From contig NZ_JAXCLX010000003.1 in NCBI RefSeq assembly GCF_034044635.1, forward strand, positions 415,371 through 479,370: a stretch of 64,000 nucleotides of DNA. Reading direction: 5' to 3'. Below are positions 34,510-43,514 of this stretch, piece after piece. Numbering within the stretch: the first letter of the stretch is position 1; every line of letters starts with the position of its first letter. The stretch comes from Dongia rigui. Lineage in GTDB: Bacteria > Pseudomonadota > Alphaproteobacteria > Dongiales > Dongiaceae. The position numbers and the translations under genes are program-made. A model generated the notes under the pieces. It did no database searches. It was not told the origin of the DNA and saw only the letters and a program-made list of their open reading frames with translations.

Positions 34510-37500
34510 ATGACCACGCAGACCGGTACCAACAACAACGACACGTTGACCTTCGTCACGGGCGACACGGCCATCGACGGCCTGACCGGCCAGGACACCT
34601 TGCGCTTCACCCAGACAGATGCCGATTTGACGTCGACCACGCTGGTCAGCATCGAGATCCTCAAGGCCGGCACGAGCAGCGCAACGACCTTCACCGTCAA
34701 TACGACGGCGCCGACCGACCTGTTGGCAGGCGGGTCCGTGATCGGCAGCAGCGGCCACGACACGCTGGCGATCGTCGGGACGACGTTCAATCTGACCAGC
34801 ACCACATTGACGAGCATCGAGATCCTGCAGGCCGGATCGAGCAGCGCCACGGCCTTCACCCTCGACCAGGCCGATCTCGCCAGTGGCGGCACGGTCATCG
34901 GCAGCAGCACGACCGGCGATACGATCACCATCAACGGCACCAGCCTCAACCTCATCAGCACGACCTTGGATGACATTGAGGGGCTGATCGCGGGGAAATC
35001 GACGGCCACCACTTTCACCATCGACAGCAGCGACCTGGCGGGCCTCGCCAGCATTACCGGCAGCAGTGGCACCGACACCTTGGTCGTCAACGGCAATGCC
35101 GACCTCAGCAGCGTCACCCTGACCAGCATCGAGGCACTGAAGGCCGGTTTGGCGACGGCAACGACCTTTACACTCGATCCGGCCGACTTTGCCCTGATCC
35201 GGTCGATCAGCGGCAGCAGCGGATCCGACACGCTGATCCTAGAGGATACCGCCTTCGATCTCAGTAGCACGACGATTGCCAGCATCGAGCATCTGACGGC
35301 GGGCTTGACCGACGCCACCACCTTCACCCTCGACCAGCTCGATCTCGCCAACGGCGGCACCGTGCATGGGACGGCCCAAGACGACACGCTGACGGTAACC
35401 GGCACCAGCTTCAATCTGACCAGCACGAGCCTCGACAGCGTCGAAATTCTGAAAGCCGGCACGACCAAGGCCACGACCTTCACGATCAACCTCCTCGACC
35501 TCGCGGCCGGCGGATCGGTTGTCGGCAACACCAACAGTGATTCGCTGATCATCAATTCGACCCTGTTCGACCTCAGCAGCACGACGCTCAGCAGCATCGA
35601 GATCCTGAAGGCCGGCCTCGCCGTGGCAACAAGCATCGAGGTGGATGCCGGCGACCTCCTCGCCGGCGGATCGGTCATCGGCGGCGGCGGCATCGACAGC
35701 CTGACCATTGTCGGCAACGCCTTCGACGTCAGCAGCACCAGCCTTTCCAGCATCGAAAAACTGTTGGCCGGCGCCACGGACGCCACCATTTTCACCGTCA
35801 ATCAGGCGGATCTCGCGAGCGGCGGCACGGTCAGCGGCACCAGCGATGACGACACGCTGCGGGCCGCGGGCAGCGCGCTCGATATCAGCAGCACCACGCT
35901 TAACAGCATCGAGATACTGGCAGCCGGAACGTCGCTGGGAACGACATTCACCGTCAATGCCAATGACCTGGCGGCTGGCGGCACGGTCGCCGGCCACAGC
36001 AGCGCCAATGACACCCTGGTCGTCAAAAGCACCGCTATCGACCTCACCAGCACCACACTGACCAGCATCGAGATTTTGAAAGCGGGCCTTGCGGCCGCCA
36101 CGACCTTCACGCTGCAGGGCGCCGACCTGGCGACTGGCGGGTCGGTGATCGGCAGTTCCGGTGCCGATAGCCTGATCATCCTCGGCACGGATTTCGACCT
36201 CAGCAGCACGGCGCTCACCAGCATCGAGAAACTGACGGCGGCCACCACCAATGCAACGACATTCACGCTCAATCAGAACGACCTGGCTGCCGGCGGTTCG
36301 ATCATCGGCCACAGCAGCGCCACGGACGTCATACTTGCCGGCGGCACGACGCTCAATCTCAGCAGCACGACGCTGACCAGCATCGAGCAGTTGACGGCCG
36401 GGACCATCAGCGACACGGTGCTGACCGTCAATCAGGCCCAGCTCAATGCCTTGGCCATTTCCGGCAGCAGCGGCAATGACACGCTGCAGATGGCCAGCGC
36501 CTTGTTTGATCTGACCAGCAGGACGCTGACCAGTATCGAAAAGCTGGGTGCCGCCACGGCCAGCGCCACGACCTTCAAAGTCGATGCCGCCGATCTTGCC
36601 AGTGGCGGCTCGGTCATCGGCAATACCGGCACGGATACGCTGTCGATTGCCGGAACGGCGTTCAACCTCGCCAGCACGGCTCTCACCAGTATCGAAAAAC
36701 TCGTCGCTGCGACCAGCAACAGCACGCTGTTCACGGTCAACCAGGCCGACCTTGCCGCCGGTGGGTCGGTTATCGGCAGCAGCAGCATCGACACGCTGCA
36801 AATTGCCGGCGCGTCTCTCAACCTCAGCAGCACGACGCTGACCAGCATCGAGCGGCTGCAGGCGGGGACAAACGCCGCCACGACCTTCACTGTCGACCAG
36901 GCGGACCTCGCGGCCAACGGCACCGTCATCGGCAGCAGCGGGAACGACACGCTGGCGGCAAACGGTACGGCTCTCAATCTGACCAGCACCACCTTATCCA
37001 GCGTCGAGATCCTGTCGAGCGTCCATTCGACAGGTACCACCTTTACCCTGGACGTCACGGATCTGGGCAGTCTTGGTACCATCACCGGCAGTACCGGGAC
37101 CGGCGACGCATTGGTCGTGCTGAGTTCGGTGATCGATCTCAGCGGCAAAGCCGTGACCGGCGTCGAGACCTTGAAGGCCGGCCTCAACATCGCCACGACC
37201 TTCACGGTCGACCAGGCCGACCTCGCAAGCGGCGGCTCGGTCATTGGCAGCACCGGCACCGACACCTTGATCGGTACCGGCACCATCCTCAACCTGTCCA
37301 GCACGGCATTGAACAGCATTGAGACCCTGCAGGCGGGGAATTCGCTGGCGACGACCTTTACCCTCGACCAGGGCGACCTCGCCGCGGGCGGCGCCCTCAA
37401 TGGCAGCTCCGGCGACGACATCCTGGCGGCAGCGGGCAGTAACCTGGATCTGACCAGCACGACGCTCTCCAGCATTGAGAAACTGAGCAGTACACACAAT

Positions 37501-40500
37501 GCGGGTACGAAATTCATCCTCGACGTCAATGATCTGGCCGGCTTCGGATCGATCACGGGCAGCACCGGGGCGGCGGACAGCCTGGCGGTGACGAATGCGG
37601 CCATCGATCTTGGCGGCATTGCCATCAGCGGTATCGAAACACTGCGTGCCGGCCTTGCGGCAGCCACCACTTTAACCGTCGACGATCCCACCGCGTTTGC
37701 CGGCATTGTCGGCTCGACCGGCAGCGACACGCTCATCAGCAACAGCAGCGATTTCGATCTGTCGAGCACCGCGCTCACCAGCGTCGAGATCCTGAAGGCC
37801 GGCAGTACCGGCACCAACGCCACCATTTTCACCGTCGACCAGGCCGATCTGGCGTCGAACGGGACAATCATTGGTACCGGCAATGATGACACCGTGGCCG
37901 CTGCCGCGAATGCCCTGGACCTCACCAGCACGACGCTGAGCAGCGTCGAGATCATCGCCAGCAGCCTGTCGACAGGCACGACGTTCAAGGTGGATCAAGC
38001 GGATCTGGTCTCGGGTGGCACGGTCGCGGGTCACAGCAGCGGGACCGACACCCTGACGGTGAATAGCACTGCCATCGACCTCACCAGCTCGAGTTTGACC
38101 AGCATCGAGTGGCTGAAGGCCGGGAAGGCGGTCGCCACGACCTTCACGGTCGATCAAGCCGATCTGCTGGCGGGTGGCTCCGTTTTCGGCAGCAGCGGCA
38201 ATGACACGTTGACGATCAATGGCGCATCGCTCAACCTCGCCAGTACCACACTCAGCAGCATCGAGATCCTGAAGGCGGCGAGTGGCGCTGGCACAACCTT
38301 TACCGTCGATGCAGGCGATCTGGCGTCGGGTGGCAGTGTCGTCGGTCATAGCAGCGGCAGCGATGTCCTGACCGCCGCGGGTGCTGCCCTCAACCTGACC
38401 AATACCGTGCTGACCAGCGTGGAGACTCTGAAGGCCGGCAGTTCGAGCGGCACGACTTTCACGGTCGATCAGGCGGATCTCGCGGCAAACGGCACCGTCG
38501 CTGGCCATAGCAGTGGCAGCGATGTGCTGGTGATCAATGGCACCATCCTCAACCTTGCCAGCACGACGCTGAGCTCCGTCGAGGTGTTGCGCGCAGGGAA
38601 ATCCACCGGCACGACCTTCACCGTCGATCAAACCGACCTCGCCGCCAGCGGCAGTATCGAGGGTCATACCAGCGCGACCGACACGCTGGTCGCAAACGCT
38701 GCCAGCCTGGATCTTACCGGCACCATACTGTCCAGCATCGAGATCCTGAAGGCAGGTCTAGCCACCGCCACGACCTTCATTGTCGACCAGGCCGATCTGG
38801 CGGCCGGCGGCACGGTCGTCGGCAGCAGCGGTGCCGATCAGCTGGCGGCCCATGGCACCAGCCTTGATCTGTCCAACACCACGCTGACCAGCGTCGAGAT
38901 TCTGGCGGCGGGCAACAACCAGCCCACGACCTTCACGGTCAACCAGGCCGATCTGCTGGCCGGCGGCTCGGTTGTCGGCAGTTCCGGCAACGACACCTTG
39001 CTGTCAGTCGGCAACAGCCTCAACCTGGGCAGCACCACCCTCAGCAGCATCGAAATCCTGGCCGCCAGCCTCTTGACCGGGACAACCTTCACCGTCGATC
39101 AGGCCGATCTCAAATCCGGTGGAACCGTCGCCGGACATAGCAGCGGCAGCGACACCCTAGCCGTCAACGGCGCCAGCCTCGATCTCAGCAGCACGACGCT
39201 TTCCAGCATCGACATCGTGAAGGCCGGGTTGTCCACAGCCACCACCTTCACCCTGGACCTTGCCGACGCCGGCGGTGTCACGGTGAAAGGCAGCAATGGC
39301 AGCGACACCTTGATCGTCAACGGCACCGTCTTCGATCTCTCCAGCACGACGATCGATGGCGTCGAGACGCTGAAAGCGGCAACGGGTGTCGCCACGGTCT
39401 TCACCCTGGACCAGGCCGATCTGGTGGCCAGTGGCACGGTACAGGGCAGCAGCGGCGTCGATGAGGTGATTGCCAACGGGGTCACGCTCGATCTCAGCAG
39501 CACGGCCCTGGTCGATATCGAACGGCTATCCGCTGGGTTGTCGAGCGGGACTACGTTCACGCTCGACCAGGCGGATCTCGCGTCCGGGGGCACGGTTTCC
39601 GGGCATAGCAGCGGCGCCGATATTCTGATCATCGCCGGGACCAGCCTCGATCTCAGTGCCACGACCCTCAGCAGCATCGAGACGCTGAGGGCCGGCAAGT
39701 CGGCGGCGACGACCTTCACGGTCGATCAAGCTGATCTCGCCACCAGCGGGACCGGCGGTGCCGTCATGGGCAGCAGCAACAATGACACGCTGCTGGTCAC
39801 GGGGGCAGCGCTTACCCTGACCAGCACCGCGCTCACCAGCATCGAGATCCTGAAGGCCGGCAGTGCCGCCGGCACGACCTTCACCGTGGACCAGGGCGAC
39901 TTGGCGACCGGCGGCAGCGTCGTTGGCCATACCAGTGGCAACGATACACTGACCATATCCGGGGCGGCCCTCAATCTCACCAGCACCGCGCTCAGCAGCA
40001 TCGAGATATTGAAGGCCGGCAGTTCGTCTGGCACCACCTTCACGGTCGATGCCGGCGATCTTCTTTCGGGTGGCACGGTTGCCGGCCATACCAGCGGCAC
40101 CGATACGCTGGTCATCCATGGCAACAACCTCAATCTCAGCAGCACGACCCTCACCAGTATCGAGGTGCTGCAGACCGACAGTTCTTTGGGGACGACCTTC
40201 ACGGTCGATGCCGGCGACCTGCTGTCCGGCGGCAGCGTGGTTGGCCATACCAGTGGCAGCGATACGCTGACCACCCAGAGCGCCAGCGTCGACCTGACCA
40301 GCACAACGCTCACCAGCATCGAGATCCTCAGATCGAGCGTTTCTACCGACACCACCTTCACGGTCGACCAGTCCGACCTCGCCGCCGGTGGCTCGGTCAT
40401 CGGCAGCAACGGCGACGACACGCTGATCGTCGATGGCAACACCATCGACCTCAGCAGCACGACACTCAGCAGCATCGAGACGATCGAAACCTCGACGCCC

Positions 40501-40968
40501 AGCAGCGGCACCCTGTTCACGGTCGGTGCAGGCCAAGGCGGTGTCACGGTCGAGCTCACCGCCAACGGCGAAACCGACACCATCGCTTTCGCCAGCGCGT
40601 ACAAGGTCACGACCATCACCAACGACAGCACGATCCTCGCCCACGCACTGGCAATCAACCATTTCAACGATGGCGCAACCAATGGAGATGTCATCGACAT
40701 CTCTGCCCTTACCAATGGCACACCGACACATTCGCTGGATATCAGCGGCTATATCGACCTTGCCAACCCGGCCACGCTGAAGGATGCGCTCAACCTGGCG
40801 GCGGCGGGAGACGGACACACTCTTTCGACCGTCGTCACCTTCCAGTATCAGGGCAACACCTATGTCCTCGTCGACAAATCGGCGGCGGCAACACTCGGTA
40901 CCAATGATGCGGTGATCAAGCTGGTCGGCCTGCATACGCTGTCCGACGGTGATAATTTCTCGTTCTGA
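34510..40968 (+). CDS. Giant Ser/Thr-rich repeat protein A, putative type I-secreted surface adhesin
   Basis: 2152 aa from ATG 34510 (GGGGGAAG upstream). No N-terminal signal peptide. About 38 tandem units of roughly 52 residues cover residues 20-1990; each has the pattern T-T-F-T-V-D-Q-A-D-L, G-G-S-V-I-G-S-S-G-N-D-T-L, then S-S-T-T-L-S-S-I-E-I-L-K-A-G. In the unit at 38137-38292, 15 of 52 residues are Ser or Thr. The G-S-S-G-N-D-T-L part resembles half an RTX nonapeptide, suggesting a beta-solenoid, perhaps calcium-binding. No Cys seen, and Met and Trp are rare. The last 160 residues are non-repetitive (V-I-D-I-S-A-L-T-N-G, Y-V-L-V-D-K-S, ending L-S-D-G-D-N-F-S-F) and match the end of protein B, fitting a C-terminal type I secretion signal. 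Confidence 0.9.
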   Translation: MTTQTGTNNNDTLTFVTGDTAIDGLTGQDTLRFTQTDADLTSTTLVSIEILKAGTSSATTFTVNTTAPTDLLAGGSVIGSSGHDTLAIVGTTFNLTSTTLTSIEILQAGSSSATAFTLDQADLASGGTVIGSSTTGDTITINGTSLNLISTTLDDIEGLIAGKSTATTFTIDSSDLAGLASITGSSGTDTLVVNGNADLSSVTLTSIEALKAGLATATTFTLDPADFALIRSISGSSGSDTLILEDTAFDLSSTTIASIEHLTAGLTDATTFTLDQLDLANGGTVHGTAQDDTLTVTGTSFNLTSTSLDSVEILKAGTTKATTFTINLLDLAAGGSVVGNTNSDSLIINSTLFDLSSTTLSSIEILKAGLAVATSIEVDAGDLLAGGSVIGGGGIDSLTIVGNAFDVSSTSLSSIEKLLAGATDATIFTVNQADLASGGTVSGTSDDDTLRAAGSALDISSTTLNSIEILAAGTSLGTTFTVNANDLAAGGTVAGHSSANDTLVVKSTAIDLTSTTLTSIEILKAGLAAATTFTLQGADLATGGSVIGSSGADSLIILGTDFDLSSTALTSIEKLTAATTNATTFTLNQNDLAAGGSIIGHSSATDVILAGGTTLNLSSTTLTSIEQLTAGTISDTVLTVNQAQLNALAISGSSGNDTLQMASALFDLTSRTLTSIEKLGAATASATTFKVDAADLASGGSVIGNTGTDTLSIAGTAFNLASTALTSIEKLVAATSNSTLFTVNQADLAAGGSVIGSSSIDTLQIAGASLNLSSTTLTSIERLQAGTNAATTFTVDQADLAANGTVIGSSGNDTLAANGTALNLTSTTLSSVEILSSVHSTGTTFTLDVTDLGSLGTITGSTGTGDALVVLSSVIDLSGKAVTGVETLKAGLNIATTFTVDQADLASGGSVIGSTGTDTLIGTGTILNLSSTALNSIETLQAGNSLATTFTLDQGDLAAGGALNGSSGDDILAAAGSNLDLTSTTLSSIEKLSSTHNAGTKFILDVNDLAGFGSITGSTGAADSLAVTNAAIDLGGIAISGIETLRAGLAAATTLTVDDPTAFAGIVGSTGSDTLISNSSDFDLSSTALTSVEILKAGSTGTNATIFTVDQADLASNGTIIGTGNDDTVAAAANALDLTSTTLSSVEIIASSLSTGTTFKVDQADLVSGGTVAGHSSGTDTLTVNSTAIDLTSSSLTSIEWLKAGKAVATTFTVDQADLLAGGSVFGSSGNDTLTINGASLNLASTTLSSIEILKAASGAGTTFTVDAGDLASGGSVVGHSSGSDVLTAAGAALNLTNTVLTSVETLKAGSSSGTTFTVDQADLAANGTVAGHSSGSDVLVINGTILNLASTTLSSVEVLRAGKSTGTTFTVDQTDLAASGSIEGHTSATDTLVANAASLDLTGTILSSIEILKAGLATATTFIVDQADLAAGGTVVGSSGADQLAAHGTSLDLSNTTLTSVEILAAGNNQPTTFTVNQADLLAGGSVVGSSGNDTLLSVGNSLNLGSTTLSSIEILAASLLTGTTFTVDQADLKSGGTVAGHSSGSDTLAVNGASLDLSSTTLSSIDIVKAGLSTATTFTLDLADAGGVTVKGSNGSDTLIVNGTVFDLSSTTIDGVETLKAATGVATVFTLDQADLVASGTVQGSSGVDEVIANGVTLDLSSTALVDIERLSAGLSSGTTFTLDQADLASGGTVSGHSSGADILIIAGTSLDLSATTLSSIETLRAGKSAATTFTVDQADLATSGTGGAVMGSSNNDTLLVTGAALTLTSTALTSIEILKAGSAAGTTFTVDQGDLATGGSVVGHTSGNDTLTISGAALNLTSTALSSIEILKAGSSSGTTFTVDAGDLLSGGTVAGHTSGTDTLVIHGNNLNLSSTTLTSIEVLQTDSSLGTTFTVDAGDLLSGGSVVGHTSGSDTLTTQSASVDLTSTTLTSIEILRSSVSTDTTFTVDQSDLAAGGSVIGSNGDDTLIVDGNTIDLSSTTLSSIETIETSTPSSGTLFTVGAGQGGVTVELTANGETDTIAFASAYKVTTITNDSTILAHALAINHFNDGATNGDVIDISALTNGTPTHSLDISGYIDLANPATLKDALNLAAAGDGHTLSTVVTFQYQGNTYVLVDKSAAATLGTNDAVIKLVGLHTLSDGDNFSF
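34567..40490 (+). repeat. About 38 tandem protein-coding repeats of roughly 156 bp
   Basis: Counted by the recurring S-I/V-E motif, there are 38 units in gene A, mostly 51-53 codons long with a few insertions (for example G-H-S-S-G-S-D in place of G-S-S-G-N-D). The units have drifted at the DNA level, so this is an old amplification. Boundaries are approximate. Confidence 0.85.
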
Positions 40969-40983
40969 CGACGCGAGACGCCC

Positions 40984-41967
40984 ATGACCTTTTTGAGACC
41001 GTCTACCCTGGCTGCCGCCATCCTGGTGATGGCGGCGGTACGGCCGGCTTTTGCCGACCCTGTGTTTTCGCTGCCGCTCGCCTGCACGCTCGGGACGGAT
41101 TGCTTCGTGCAGAACTATGTCGATACGGATGCCGGGCCCGGTGCGGCCGATTTCACCTGCGGTGGGCTGACCTATGACGGCCACAAGGGTACCGATATCC
41201 GCCTCAAAGACTATGTCGCCATGGCGGAAGGCGTCGATGTGCTGGCGGCGGCAGCGGGCACGGTGTTGCGTCTGCGCGACGGCATGGATGACGTCAATGT
41301 AAGGGAGATCGGCGTGGCGGCCATCAAGGATCGGATGGCCGGGAATTCGGTGATCGTCGACCATGGGGACGGCTGGGTCACGCAATATGCCCATATGAAG
41401 AAGGGCAGCATCGCGGTGACGCCCGGGCAGAAGATCGCCGCTGGCGACAAGCTGGGACAGGTCGGGCTTTCCGGCAACACGGAATTTCCGCATCTCCATT
41501 TCGAGATCCGCCATGGCGACAAGCCGGTCGACCCCTTCACGGATGAGGAGATGGGCGCCGGCTGCGATGTCGCGAAGCGGGCGCTATGGCAACCGGCCCT
41601 CTCGTACCAGGCGGGCGGCGTGCTCAGCCTCGGCCTCGCGACGGCCAAGCCGGATCCGGAGGCCGCGCGCCACGGCGCCTATGGGCAGGTTGCCCCGGGC
41701 GCCGAGAGCGACGCCCTGGTTTTCTGGGTCGACCTCTTTGGCCTGCGTGCCAATGACCGGCTGGTCCAGCAGCTCATCGGGCCGGACGGCACCGTCATTG
41801 CCGCCATCGACGAGGTGGCACCCAAGTCCAAGGCACAATTCTTCTCCTTCGTCGGCAAGAAGAAGCCACTGGGCGGTTGGCCGTCGGGGTCCTATCAGGG
41901 GGTGATCCGCCTGCTGCGCGACGGTGCGACGCTCGTCGATCAGGCCCTGCCGATCGCGGTCCCCTGA
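40984..41967 (+). CDS. Secreted M23-family metallopeptidase (LytM/lysostaphin fold)
   Basis: 327 aa with a signal peptide ending near A-F-A/D-P (residue 24). The M23 zinc site is intact: H67-K-G-T-D71, Y-A-H137-M and H170-L-H172-F-E. Such enzymes cut peptidoglycan cross-links, or Gly-rich proteins, in the periplasm. Extra C-terminal residues (about 200-327) form a separate domain of unknown role. It begins 15 bases after the end of giant protein A and is probably co-transcribed with it, so it might open the wall for, or process, the secreted protein; this is inference. Confidence 0.88.
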   Translation: MTFLRPSTLAAAILVMAAVRPAFADPVFSLPLACTLGTDCFVQNYVDTDAGPGAADFTCGGLTYDGHKGTDIRLKDYVAMAEGVDVLAAAAGTVLRLRDGMDDVNVREIGVAAIKDRMAGNSVIVDHGDGWVTQYAHMKKGSIAVTPGQKIAAGDKLGQVGLSGNTEFPHLHFEIRHGDKPVDPFTDEEMGAGCDVAKRALWQPALSYQAGGVLSLGLATAKPDPEAARHGAYGQVAPGAESDALVFWVDLFGLRANDRLVQQLIGPDGTVIAAIDEVAPKSKAQFFSFVGKKKPLGGWPSGSYQGVIRLLRDGATLVDQALPIAVP

Positions 41968-42055
41968 AGGGGTCGGCCGCGGCGCCGATTTATCGTAAAA
42001 TCCGACCCGGATTCGGATAGTCTGGGTGCCTGATTCTCTCTGGAGTGGTCGACGG

Positions 42056-43492
42056 ATGGGTTTGGCTCCTGAAGCGTCGCGTGAGGTCCGGCCGGTTGTT
42101 CTGGCTGGCGGCAGCGGCATGCGGCTGTGGCCGCTGTCGCGAGAGACCTTTCCCAAGCAGCTCAGCCCCTTGATGGGCGAGCACAGTTTGTTGCAGAGCA
42201 CCATCCGACGGATCGGCAGCAACGCGGCCTTTGGCCGCCCCATCATCCTCACCAATGAAGCGCTGCGCTTTGCCGTCGCGGAACAGCTGCGCCTTGCCGA
42301 TTGTGCAGCCAGCATCGTCCTGGAGCCCGTGGGGCGCAACACCGCCGCGGCGATCGCCGTCGCGGCGTTTCAGGCCGCGCGGGAGAACGCCGAGGCGACG
42401 CTTCTCGTCATGCCGTCCGATCACATGATCGCCGACGGGTCGGCCTTCCTCATCGCGGTGGAGCGGGCCGTGACGCTCGCGCGCCAGAACCTCCTGGTCA
42501 CGTTCGGCGCGACGCCCACGCGGCCGGAGACGGGCTTCGGCTATATCCGGCAGGGCGCCGCGATCGAAGGTGGCCATGGCTACCGGGTGGCATCCTTCAC
42601 GGAAAAGCCGTCGCGCGACGTCGCCCAAGGCTATCTCGACAAGGGCGGCTATTATTGGAACTGCGGCATCTTCGTCTTCAAGGCGTCCTTCTACCTCGCC
42701 GAACTGAAGCGGCTGGCGCCCGAGGTACACGATGCGGCGCAGGCCGCTTGCGATACGCAGGCAACCGACCACGATTTCATTCGCATCGGCGCCAAGGCCT
42801 TTGCCGCCTCGCCCGATATCTCGATCGACTATGCCGTCATGGAGAAGACCGGTGCCGCGGCCGTCGTTCCGCTCGATGCGGGATGGTCGGATATCGGCTC
42901 GTGGTCGGAGATCTGGAACATCCTGCCCAAGGATGCGGCGGCCAATGTCCTGCTTGGCGATGTTCTGGCCGAAAATGTCACGCGCTGCTACATCAACGGC
43001 GCCGACAAGCTGGTGGCAGCGGTTGGCCTCACCGATACAATCGTCGTCGCGACCGATGATGCGGTCCTGGTCGCCGGCATCGAGCACGCGCAGTCGGTGC
43101 GCAAGATCACCGAGCGGCTAAAGACGCTACACCGTCGCGAGGCGATCGAGCCCACCCGCGTCAGTCGGCCCTGGGGGTTCTTCCAGTCGCTGCATCGCGG
43201 CGAGCGGTTCCAGGTCAAGCGCCTCACGATCGCCCCCGGGGCCCGCATTTCATTGCAGATGCATCTGCACCGGGCCGAGCATTGGGTCGTCGTCAACGGC
43301 ACCGCGCTGGTGACCCATGGCGAGGACAAGAGACTCGTGCAGGAAAATGAGTCGATCTACATCCCGGCCGGCACCAAGCATCGCCTGGAGAATCCAGGCA
43401 AGATGGAACTCAATGTCATCGAGGTCCAGACCGGATCCTATCTCGAGGAAGACGACATCGTCCGTTATGACGATACCTATGGCCGCTCCTGA
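42056..43492 (+). CDS. manC: Mannose-1-phosphate guanylyltransferase / mannose-6-phosphate isomerase
   Basis: 478 aa from ATG 42056 (GGAG upstream; a GTG at 42026 is in frame). N-terminal nucleotidyltransferase with P-V-V-L-A-G-G-S-G-M-R-L-W-P-L-S-R, F-P-K-Q, G-R-N-T-A-A-A-I-A and F-T-E-K-P; C-terminal cupin isomerase domain with R-P-W-G-F-F-Q, H-L-H-R-A-E-H-W and Y-I-P-A-G-T-K-H-R. Full-length bifunctional AlgA/ManC type. It makes GDP-mannose, the precursor of GDP-fucose, GDP-rhamnose and related donors. Its place between two giant surface-protein systems and a SPINDLY-type enzyme suggests it supplies their donor sugar. Confidence 0.92.
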   Translation: MGLAPEASREVRPVVLAGGSGMRLWPLSRETFPKQLSPLMGEHSLLQSTIRRIGSNAAFGRPIILTNEALRFAVAEQLRLADCAASIVLEPVGRNTAAAIAVAAFQAARENAEATLLVMPSDHMIADGSAFLIAVERAVTLARQNLLVTFGATPTRPETGFGYIRQGAAIEGGHGYRVASFTEKPSRDVAQGYLDKGGYYWNCGIFVFKASFYLAELKRLAPEVHDAAQAACDTQATDHDFIRIGAKAFAASPDISIDYAVMEKTGAAAVVPLDAGWSDIGSWSEIWNILPKDAAANVLLGDVLAENVTRCYINGADKLVAAVGLTDTIVVATDDAVLVAGIEHAQSVRKITERLKTLHRREAIEPTRVSRPWGFFQSLHRGERFQVKRLTIAPGARISLQMHLHRAEHWVVVNGTALVTHGEDKRLVQENESIYIPAGTKHRLENPGKMELNVIEVQTGSYLEEDDIVRYDDTYGRS

Positions 43493-43514
43493 AGGGCGAT
43501 CCTTGAGGAGCGGC
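43482..43514. terminator. Bidirectional terminator hairpin shared by manC and the HlyD gene
   Basis: GCCGCTCCT (43482-43490) pairs with AGGAGCGGC (43506-43514), with an inner AAGG/CCTT extension. It lies over the last codons of both convergent genes and is followed by TATTTCTC on the plus strand. Confidence 0.75.

Noticed and set aside
34567..40490. CRISPR-like array
   Set aside because: The 156-bp period lies within a continuous reading frame with degenerate repeats and no short identical direct repeat separated by unique spacers.
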